This document shows, piece after piece, positions 1-6,324 of a DNA stretch of 63,002 nt. The number at the start of each line of letters is the position of its first letter. Position 1 is the first letter of the stretch. Where the stretch lies: NCBI GenBank assembly GCA_958352845.1, contig CATWQC010000012.1:1-63002 (forward strand), written 5' to 3'. The stretch is from an uncultured Collinsella sp. Its GTDB lineage: Bacteria > Actinomycetota > Coriobacteriia > Coriobacteriales > Coriobacteriaceae. The notes under the pieces are model-generated. The model had not been told where the DNA came from. It ran no database searches and saw nothing but the letters and a program-made list of their open reading frames with translations. The translations under genes and the position numbers were made by a program.

Positions 1-929
1 GCAATACGCTTGAGGATCCTTAAAAGAAAGTCCAGTTTATCCTTCCCACTCCATACGCCAAACGACAACGTGGCCAAGTAATTGACAGCAGGCCAATGCG
101 CAGGTTGAGCGTTAAAGACAAACAAGCACACCGGAAGTGCGATCGCAAGCGACAAGAGGCTTGCAGGATTAGTCACCACCGATCCGTACACGCTGGAAGC
201 GAAAGCGCTCAAAAGGAGCACGTCCTTTTGAGCCACAAAGTAGCAAACGTACACAGCAACGTACGAAAGAACGGGCAGCGCCAAAACCCTCGCATCCGCC
301 CCGCCGCGATAATGCCACTTAAACCAACACGTCACGCACGCGATCACGACCGTCTGACCCGTCAGGGAGGAAACAAAGCCGCCAATTGTCGAATACGGCA
401 CAACGGGCAAGACGCCATATAGCACGATCAGCAGCATGCAGAGCTCGCCCAGCCGCCGGCTCGTCAGGGCACGCAACCCGTCGAACAGATAGGGCGCCAC
501 AAGAATCAGCAGAATATACACCGTAGGAAACCACCACAGCGAGGCGAGCGGGGCAAAGACGGCAGCCATCAGCTCTTCAGCTTGCAGACCATCCCCCGCC
601 TTAAACACACCGAAGAACAGGACGAGCGGCACACTGTAAAAGAGCATTTGTCCCAGCAGGGTCCAAGCCCTTCGCAGCTGACCCTTAAGTGTCAGTTGCG
701 CGTCGGCCAGATACCACACCGTGATGATAAAAAACACGGCAACGGCAATACGCCCCGAGGGATACAGCACGCCGTGCAGCACCATGCGCGTAAGTGTTCC
801 CGGAAAAACAGAAATGGGCTCAGCATTATGAATCACGAAATGATGAGCCACTATGAACCACATCGAGATGATGCGCAGAAGCTCAACCTTTGAATTGCGC
901 CCTTTTGATCGTCCCAAACTCTCCCCCAT
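1..929 (-). CDS. acyltransferase family 3 membrane protein, 3' end outside window
   Basis: About 309 codons are open on the minus strand from an ATG at 929 and run off the left edge without a stop. The protein is very hydrophobic with many predicted membrane helices. It begins with the pattern typical of acyltransferase-3 (OafA/WecH-like) proteins: a basic start, then VELLRIISMWFIVAHH, where the paired His is the expected catalytic position, then FFII and several Trp-rich helices. Such enzymes transfer acyl groups to surface glycans or peptidoglycan, which fits the glycan genes from 6.3 kb onward. The residues near the window edge (FGVWSGKDKL) are unlike the usual FGVYLIH end, so the C-terminus may be disrupted. 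The Shine-Dalgarno sequence is weak, and an in-frame GTG directly precedes the ATG. Confidence 0.75.
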   Translation of the reverse strand, partial: MGESLGRSKGRNSKVELLRIISMWFIVAHHFVIHNAEPISVFPGTLTRMVLHGVLYPSGRIAVAVFFIITVWYLADAQLTLKGQLRRAWTLLGQMLFYSVPLVLFFGVFKAGDGLQAEELMAAVFAPLASLWWFPTVYILLILVAPYLFDGLRALTSRRLGELCMLLIVLYGVLPVVPYSTIGGFVSSLTGQTVVIACVTCWFKWHYRGGADARVLALPVLSYVAVYVCYFVAQKDVLLLSAFASSVYGSVVTNPASLLSLAIALPVCLFVFNAQPAHWPAVNYLATLSFGVWSGKDKLDFLLRILKRI

Positions 930-1056
930 CACCGTGCAACTTTTATAAGTCGCTAACGTGTCCTGCATACTAACAATTTAGCCAATTACACATGGAGGGC
1001 AAGTTGTGTCACGAATAGTGGCGTAAGCCCCTCCAGGGCCGTCGTCGACCGATATC

Positions 1057-1537
1057 CTACGCGACCTTACCAAGCTTGTCCATGAAGGCAACCCCCACGA
1101 GCGTCGGGGCACGTCCGACGGCCCCTTCCCCCGCCGCCGGCAGCCCGGGCGACTCGTAGCCCTTCCGCAGACTGCGGACGTCCATGAGGTTCTGCGCGTA
1201 CGGCAACGCGTCGCTCTGGTCGAGGCAGACGGCCCCGACGAGCCCGACCAGTGACTCGACGGACGGGAAGACCGACACCGCCTTGGTGCGCCGCTCGACC
1301 CCGGCGTTGGCGCGCTCCCGGACGTCGTCGGTGCGCATCCATTTGCGGCGCTCGCGGGGGAAGCCCAGGTACGTGAGCTCGAAGGGGTGCCGCCTTCTCA
1401 AGCAGATTGGCCACGTCGCGGTCCTCGGCAGCCAGCAGTTCGACGGCGCGGGTGTACCCGGCGCGCGCCAGTTCGAGGTCGACCTCGGCGAAGTAAATCT
1501 CAACCGCGCCATCCTGCTCACCCTCCAAGCCGGTCAC
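1057..1537 (-). pseudogene. IS256-family transposase, truncated and frameshifted
   Basis: Two overlapping minus-strand frames together give the C-terminal third of an IS256-type (Mutator-like) transposase. The upstream frame reads ELARAGYTRAVELLAAED to LLEK. The other frame continues with FELTYLGFPRERRKWMRTDD, VRERANAGVERRTKAVSVFP and SLVGLVGAV, matching the family pattern of LAYLDFP, TNNVQERxNREIKRR and VFPS. Removing one base near 1389 restores EKADPFELTYLGFP. A complete enzyme has about 400 residues; only about 155 codons remain, so the N-terminal catalytic region is gone. The element cannot transpose. Its broken 5' side abuts the 3' end of the membrane-protein gene at 1567. Confidence 0.85.
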
Positions 1538-1566
1538 AAACCGGTGCTCATATGCGGTTTAGTGCG

Positions 1567-2073
1567 TTATTCCTTGTGTTCAACGACGCGTACGTAAATG
1601 CGAATAAACCTCGTCGCAAAGGCTGCCACAACAATGAAGAAGTGCAAGATGATGGCAAAGCATACAAAGCTGTATGCCCTATGTACCCACCAGGGAAAAC
1701 TGAACGGGTATTTAAAGTCTGGGAGCAGAAACGCAATCGTTCCGACTATGCCAACGAAAATCAGCCAGATGCAAAGGCAGAACAACTCGTCCGCAGAGCG
1801 TTCATCATTTTCGACGGTTGTCTTGTCCCGCCTCATGATGGACGTTCTTGCCTCGAACAGAAGAGCGGCGACCGTGCACATCAGGCCCGCGATAATGGAG
1901 ATGAACGAAATCGCGTTGGAACCCTCGTCTACTTCCACACCAATAAGAGCCAAGATTAATGCCACGATCAAAGGAGCGCCAAGCTGAACAAATGCCCGTC
2001 CAAAGTCAACTCGTTGCTTACCGTCTGACCTTCTGTAACAGAGCGTTTCGAGATACCGCCCAAACATATTCAT
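1567..2073 (-). CDS. four-helix membrane protein, second gene of an unrecognised pair
   Basis: This is a 168-residue protein that I do not recognise. Four hydrophobic segments are clear, at roughly residues 27-48, 54-75, 98-118 and 132-156. A short charged loop (ARTSIMRRDKTTVENDE) lies between helices 2 and 3, and the C-terminus is basic (RIYVRVVEHKE). The ATG at 2073 lies three bases after the stop codon of the upstream gene, so the two are almost certainly translationally coupled. Its 3' end touches an IS256 remnant. A small multi-helix protein coupled to a soluble partner inside an IS-rich island suggests a membrane effector of a defence or toxin module. That is inference from layout only. 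Confidence 0.7.
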   Translation of the reverse strand: MNMFGRYLETLCYRRSDGKQRVDFGRAFVQLGAPLIVALILALIGVEVDEGSNAISFISIIAGLMCTVAALLFEARTSIMRRDKTTVENDERSADELFCLCIWLIFVGIVGTIAFLLPDFKYPFSFPWWVHRAYSFVCFAIILHFFIVVAAFATRFIRIYVRVVEHKE

Positions 2074-2076
2074 AGG

Positions 2077-2994
2077 CTACTCACCGATGCGCTTGAGTAT
2101 CTCGTCAGCGTGGAAAAAGCAGCGCTGTATGAACTCATCGTCGCTGATCTCGGGGTCTCCATTCTCGCTGAGCGTGCGCAGGAAGTGGGGCAGCACCTCT
2201 TTATCGAAGTCGACCTTCTTGGTTCGGTCATCGTTTCCAACGACGGTGGCCAACAGCTTGCTCTCGCCCTCGCCATCAAGTTCGGGGATGCCAAACACGG
2301 TATCGAGGATATTGGCCTCATCCTTGGCTTCACGAAGCTGTAAGCACTTCTGAATTGGAAAGCTGCGCCCTGTATCTGGCTTGAATTCCAGATTGAAAGA
2401 ACCTACTGTCGTGCCGAGGGCGTCATACGCCTTCTTCGGGAGGCGATGTGCGCGAACCTCAATGCTTTTGACGGCTTTGATATGCTCTAGCCAATCGGTT
2501 CCTTCGCACACACATTCACTTTTGAGCTTGATGGAGGGGCACTGCTTTGCGAACCAGCGGCTAAAGAGGTCGAGCAGTCTTTTACCGGCTGCTCCACGCA
2601 GACAGTGCTCGGAAAAGAGAAGTGCGTTTCGTCCTCGCTCTGGCACGTAGAGAAGGACTCGGGTATGTCCCGTCGCGGCATCCTCCTCGTTGATGTGCTG
2701 GGCTGGTCGCGAGCTATCTGGCCTATAGAGGTCGCCTTCTTCTCCGCGCTTGCCGGAGTTTGTATCGATGAATAGCGAGTATTTGTCTGGTCGAGAGACC
2801 TTCTTCACGACCACGCAGTCGTCGGATCCAGGCTCCATCAGCGGTATGGCGTTGGGCTCCTTCCTCCAGGCATCAAAGAGGTCAAGAAGGTTCTTGCCAT
2901 CTAGGTCTGCTGGCGAGAACTGTTCGGGGTTCCCCGAGCGGTCGTATTTCTTCTGGAATGTGAGCCTCCTCACAGAGAGGGAGCGCTTTGGCAT
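2077..2994 (-). CDS. unrecognised cytosolic protein, first gene of the two-gene unit
   Basis: This is a 305-residue soluble protein without signal peptide or membrane segments. The start at 2994 follows a good ribosome site (GGAGGACTAGGC). No motif gives a function. The middle third (HTRVLLYVPERGRNALLFSE, then LLDLFSRWF) looks like a mixed beta/alpha domain, and the C-terminus is acidic (ENGDPEISDDEFIQR). The layout, about 300 residues followed by a small membrane protein, recalls uncharacterised pairs such as those with DUF4747-like proteins, but I could not verify membership. Upstream, between the IS3 remnant and this gene, a short open stretch ends in FVHEVYRELHGGE followed by a stop at 3049-3051. 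It could be the tail of a third gene destroyed by the insertion sequence. Confidence 0.65.
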   Translation of the reverse strand: MPKRSLSVRRLTFQKKYDRSGNPEQFSPADLDGKNLLDLFDAWRKEPNAIPLMEPGSDDCVVVKKVSRPDKYSLFIDTNSGKRGEEGDLYRPDSSRPAQHINEEDAATGHTRVLLYVPERGRNALLFSEHCLRGAAGKRLLDLFSRWFAKQCPSIKLKSECVCEGTDWLEHIKAVKSIEVRAHRLPKKAYDALGTTVGSFNLEFKPDTGRSFPIQKCLQLREAKDEANILDTVFGIPELDGEGESKLLATVVGNDDRTKKVDFDKEVLPHFLRTLSENGDPEISDDEFIQRCFFHADEILKRIGE

Positions 2995-3125
2995 GCCTAG
3001 TCCTCCAAATCCTGCACGAACCGTACATCACCGAAACCCATACTTCGACTACTCCCCGCCATGCAGCTCGCGATACACCTCGTGCACGAAGATGGGGAGT
3101 ACAGTGGAAATCCTGGACCGTGTTC

Positions 3126-3410
3126 CTACGCTACAAAACCTAGGTTTCTTCGGTACTGCATCGGACTCTTATAGCCCAGGTCGCTCTTGCGGCGCCCGTC
3201 GCGATACCAGACCAGATAGGCGTCCAGCATCTCAATGAACTCCCCCATGCTAGCATCGTTCCAGCCCCTTCCGTAGAAGAACTCCACCTTCAGCCTGCCG
3301 AAGAAGCCCTCCGCCCTTGAATTGTCAGGTGTGCCTCCCCTCCTCGGCATCGAGCGCACGATGCAGTGCTCGTCGCAGATGCCAATCCAGCCCGACCACC
3401 GGTACTCAAC
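3126..3410 (-). pseudogene. IS3-family transposase (OrfB) C-terminal fragment
   Basis: The reading frame gives YRWSGWIGICDEHCIVRSMP, then TPDNSRAEGFFGRLKVEFFY, then DAYLVWYRDGRRKSDLGYKS and PMQYRRNLGFVA. This is the end of an IS3/IS150-group integrase domain; the E of AEGFFGRLK is the last acid of the DDE triad. The two catalytic Asp residues and the N-terminal half are absent. Just beyond the stop, the sequence around 3100-3120 (GGTCCAGGATTTCC on the minus strand) looks like an IS3-type terminal end. A different IS3 fragment on the opposite strand begins within a few bases of its upstream break. Confidence 0.85.
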
Positions 3411-3414
3411 TGCC

Positions 3415-3568
3415 ACGACAACGCCGTTACGGAGTCCTTCTTTGCGATGCTGAAAATGGAATATACCACCGCAGGGTCTTCACCACCAGAAGCGCCGCGA
3501 AGAACGCGGTGATCGAGCTCATCATGGTCTACTACAACCGGAAAAGGCCGCATTCGACCACCGAGTGA
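3415..3568 (+). pseudogene. second IS3-family transposase fragment, frameshifted
   Basis: From 3417 one frame reads DNAVTESFFAMLKMEY. After a frameshift near 3470 the next frame reads YHRRVFTTRSAAKNAVIELI and MVYYNRKRPHSTTE, then a stop. This is the C-terminus of another IS3-group transposase (family pattern: AVAESFFxxLKxE, then RRxFxTRxEA and YYNRxRxHS). It faces the minus-strand IS3 fragment and shares no obvious direct ancestry with it, so two IS3 elements have inserted at or near the same place and both have decayed. Confidence 0.8.
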
Positions 3569-3577
3569 AGATAGATT

Positions 3578-3616
3578 GGCCCTGCCGTCCGCGATAGCTC
3601 CGCGGACGGCAGGGCC
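3578..3616. repeat. perfect 16-bp inverted repeat after IS3 remnant
   Basis: Positions 3578-3593 and 3601-3616 are perfect inverted copies (GGCCCTGCCGTCCGCG) with a seven-base loop. The hairpin lies ten bases after the stop of the rightward IS3 fragment. It could be an IS-carried terminator or an IS end structure. Only ATTT follows on the plus strand, so termination efficiency is doubtful. Confidence 0.7.
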
Positions 3617-3647
3617 ATTTGCCGCCTGGCAATGTTCAATTCATATT

Positions 3648-3681
3648 AAAAAAGGGAGGAGCCGACTGATCGACTCCTCCC
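3648..3681 (-). terminator. rho-independent terminator of the abi gene
   Basis: On the minus strand GGGAGGAG (3681-3674) pairs with CTCCTCCC (3661-3654) around a twelve-base loop and is followed by six T residues. It lies about 50 bases beyond the stop of the leftward Abi-family gene. Confidence 0.85.
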
Positions 3682-3730
3682 ACGGCGTTTCGCCGCTTCT
3701 TGTTGTTTATTCTAGCACAAGGGAGAAACG

Positions 3731-4732
3731 TCACCGTTTGCGCCCGTAGCCATCAATGAACCCCTCAATAAATCTGTATTTCTGCCGATCACCGCTTCCG
3801 ACGATCATCATGTACGTGTCCACCCCGACAGCGCTCTCCAGCTTCTCCAGCTCCCGAAGGCATTTCCGAAGAAATTCTCTGGAACGCTTCTTCTGATGCG
3901 TTAGTAAGGTCAATAGATAGGCCAGGAGAACGATGTAGTCGACTATGGAATTGAAATTCAACCTGTATCCGATAGAAAGGTCCTCATCGAGAAGCTCGCC
4001 GACCGCGGCCAGGTTTCTGTCGGGATTGGTGTACTTGACCGATTGGCTGAACCTCGAATCGAACACCGCCCCGTTGTGGGCGACCGCGTTCCTTAAGGGG
4101 CGAATCGTCTCGACGATGTCGACGACGATGCCGGGGTTCGCATGTGAGAAACCTAGGTCGCTTGCGATCTCGGCGAGGGTTTCATCGGGAAGGCTCCTGC
4201 ATACGCTTGTGAGATCCCCGAGGGTCATCACCTCGAAAATGCTCCAAACGGGCGCGTCGTCGTCGCGATCGACATAGTGCTTCACGAGATCGTTTTTGTA
4301 ACTCCGTCTCACGATGTTCTGAAGCTGGCTCTTGAGCTTGAGCTTTTCCCTCATCTGCCCGCTCACGACCCTTCCGCCGGCATCCCTGCATGTCCGGAGG
4401 CCGCGCCTTAAGAAGGTCGCCAGCCCGGGGTCCTCTATGTTCTCAAGTATCCTGGCCAGGACTATGTTTTTAACCGCAGTTTCGATGAACATTATTTCCG
4501 GGTAGATTGCTGCCTTGATGGCGGAATCGAACCCGTATATGTCCATGAGGGCATCGAACGGAGGGAGGGGTATAGCGTTTTTGGGCTTTCGGACAAACCG
4601 GAAGCCTTTATAGCCATGGAAATAGCCCATGTTTCTCAGCAGTATCTTTCTGTCGCTCCCCCGCAAATCCTCCATGCCGTGATTCGTCCTCATGTGCTTC
4701 ATGAGGGAATTGATGCTCATGCCCTTCTTCAT
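3731..4732 (-). CDS. Abi family (AbiD/AbiF-type) abortive-infection protein
   Basis: This 333-residue protein belongs to the Abi_2 (AbiD/F) family. The N-terminal signature is visible: MSINSLMKHMRTNHGM, then DRKILLRNMGYFHGYKGFRF, then FDALMDIYGFDSAIKAAIYP. Near residue 230 RPLRNAVAHNGAVF carries the RN(x3-4)H motif of HEPN ribonucleases. Related Abi proteins abort phage growth, and some AbiF proteins are reported as HEPN RNA-cleaving toxins held in check by a small RNA. I chose the ATG at 4732 because it follows AAAGGAGG with ideal spacing; about 50 further codons upstream stay open but have no ribosome site and coincide with the structured leader. A clean terminator follows. The gene is monocistronic among IS remnants, which suggests horizontal acquisition. 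Confidence 0.9.
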   Translation of the reverse strand: MKKGMSINSLMKHMRTNHGMEDLRGSDRKILLRNMGYFHGYKGFRFVRKPKNAIPLPPFDALMDIYGFDSAIKAAIYPEIMFIETAVKNIVLARILENIEDPGLATFLRRGLRTCRDAGGRVVSGQMREKLKLKSQLQNIVRRSYKNDLVKHYVDRDDDAPVWSIFEVMTLGDLTSVCRSLPDETLAEIASDLGFSHANPGIVVDIVETIRPLRNAVAHNGAVFDSRFSQSVKYTNPDRNLAAVGELLDEDLSIGYRLNFNSIVDYIVLLAYLLTLLTHQKKRSREFLRKCLRELEKLESAVGVDTYMMIVGSGDRQKYRFIEGFIDGYGRKR

Positions 4733-4956
4733 CGAACCTCCTTTGGCCTCCTTCAAGGAATTTATATCCCCGCCTGCTTCGGCGGGGCGAGTCTGTCGTT
4801 GGTGACGGCCTATTTCGCCGCCTATCTCCGAGACCGGGTATGCCGGTAGGAGAAGGATGATCCTATCCATATGGCCACCCACTGCCTCGTGAAACCGCGG
4901 CCCGGATTGTCATGGACTTCGGAGAGTAGGGCAGAGGACGACACGCGCCGCGTCCG
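4733..4956 (-). ncRNA. candidate structured leader or antitoxin RNA upstream of abi
   Basis: About 220 bases separate a minus-strand extended -10 promoter (4963-4971) from the abi start codon. The segment is GC-rich and contains a strong GCCCCGCC/GGCGGGG hairpin (about 4768-4787) and a GTCACCAACGAC palindrome-like stretch (about 4796-4808). A repeated GATAGGC/AATAGGC unit lies near 4815-4836. The hairpin is followed by ATATAAATTCC rather than a T-run, so it is not a standard terminator. AbiF-type toxins are known to be paired with a non-coding RNA, so a functional RNA here is plausible. The boundaries are my estimate, and no covariance support was available. Confidence 0.4.
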
Positions 4957-4962
4957 GCTATA

Positions 4963-4971
4963 ATTATATCA
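4963..4971 (-). promoter_or_regulatory. extended -10 promoter for abi leader
   Basis: TGATATAAT reads on the minus strand, an extended -10 element with a perfect TATAAT. No good -35 is seen, which is usual for extended -10 promoters. Initiation would fall near 4956. Confidence 0.55.
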
Positions 4972-5233
4972 GAAATACGTACGCATGTTCGTGTTTCGTG
5001 GTATACTGTCTTTACCGAACAAGACAGGGTGAAAGTCGCTTCGGAGGCCCCCAATGGTACGAAGCGCCGGCGCCGTGAACCCCCGCTGCCCCGACCCTGG
5101 CTTAGCTGGCGCTCGCGACGTCAGCTGACCGGCGGGATGCCGGTTGGCACCATATACAACAGACACGGTGGAAGCGCTCTATTCCTAAAGAGCAAGCTTG
5201 TCCACGTCGAACTTATCAAAGGGGGCATGCGCT

Positions 5234-6178
5234 ATGCGCACTGCGACCGAAATCCAACAAATCGCTTTGTACGAGAATCCCGACCACACCGTCCACTTGG
5301 ACGTGCGCGTCGACGGTGATACGGTCTGGCTGACCCAGCAGCAGATGGCGACGTTGTTCGGGCGCGGAGTGCCGACTATTTCCAAGCACATTCATTCCGC
5401 AGCAAAGGAAGAGCTTGCCGGAATTCGAACTATTTCATTTTTTGAAATAGTTCGTTTGGAGGGAACAAGAACGGTAAAACGTCAGGTCGAGCACTACAAC
5501 CTCGACATGATCATCTCAGTTGGCTACCGTGTGAAGTCCCAGCAGGGCGTGTACTTCCGCCGGTGGGCAAATGGCGTGCTCAAGCAGCACCTCCTGCAGG
5601 GTTACTCCATCAACCAAAAAAGGCTCGAGGCGCTTGGAACGGTCTTCAAGGTCCTCGAGCGATCAAGCGCGCCGGAGCTCTCCGGCGCGGCCGAGGTGCT
5701 GCGGAAGTACCTTCCGAGCCTTACCCTGCTCGACGAATACGATACGGGAAGGATGAAGGCGCCACAGGGTAACGAGCCCAACTGGGAGCTCGATTATACC
5801 GAAGCCCTCGAAGTCGTCCGCAGTCTACCGTTCTATTCGTCGTCCACCCTGTTCGGACGAGAGCGGGACAACCAGTTCGCCGGAATCATCAGCACTCTCT
5901 ATCAAGGCTTTGGCGACCAAGACCTATATCCCTCCGTTCAAGCGAAGGCCGCCAACCTTCTCTACCTCGTAGTGAAGGACCATCCGTTCTTGGATGGCAA
6001 CAAGCGCTCCGCGGCGGCGCTCTTCATACACTTCCTCGATAAGAACGGAGTCCTCAGAGACGGAGAGAGACTCCGCGTGGAGGGCAACGCGCTGGCGGCG
6101 ATGACGCTCATGGTCGCCCTCTCCGATCCAAGCGAGAAGGACTCGATAGTTGCGCTAGTGGAGAATTTCATCGCGTAG
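5234..6178 (+). CDS. RhuM-Fic/Doc fusion protein
   Basis: This 314-residue protein has two parts. Residues about 1-130 match the RhuM (virulence RhuM) domain, with TVWLTQQQMATLFG, HYNLDMIISVGYRVKSQQG and FRRWANGVLKQHLLQGY. Residues about 180-314 are a Doc-type Fic domain with the active motif HPFLDGNKRSAAALF. The catalytic His, the acid and NKR are intact. Fic/Doc enzymes modify proteins with nucleotides or phosphate; Doc inactivates EF-Tu. The ATG at 5234 follows AAAGGGGG; an in-frame TTG at 5198 has no ribosome site. No small Phd-like antitoxin is adjacent, as is usual for RhuM fusions. The gene diverges from the abi unit. A possible -10 (TATACT) is visible at about 5002-5007. Confidence 0.9.
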   Translation: MRTATEIQQIALYENPDHTVHLDVRVDGDTVWLTQQQMATLFGRGVPTISKHIHSAAKEELAGIRTISFFEIVRLEGTRTVKRQVEHYNLDMIISVGYRVKSQQGVYFRRWANGVLKQHLLQGYSINQKRLEALGTVFKVLERSSAPELSGAAEVLRKYLPSLTLLDEYDTGRMKAPQGNEPNWELDYTEALEVVRSLPFYSSSTLFGRERDNQFAGIISTLYQGFGDQDLYPSVQAKAANLLYLVVKDHPFLDGNKRSAAALFIHFLDKNGVLRDGERLRVEGNALAAMTLMVALSDPSEKDSIVALVENFIA

Positions 6179-6324
6179 CGCCTTCGCCCGAACACCAGAA
6201 TCGACATTCCTTCCTATGGCAGGTGCAAGTTGGCGCGCTGCCAAATGGAGTAACCGACCAGTTGCACCAGATAGTCATAGCCCTTAGTGTCCTTAGCGGC
6301 TCTCGACAGCAGTTAAACCATTGT

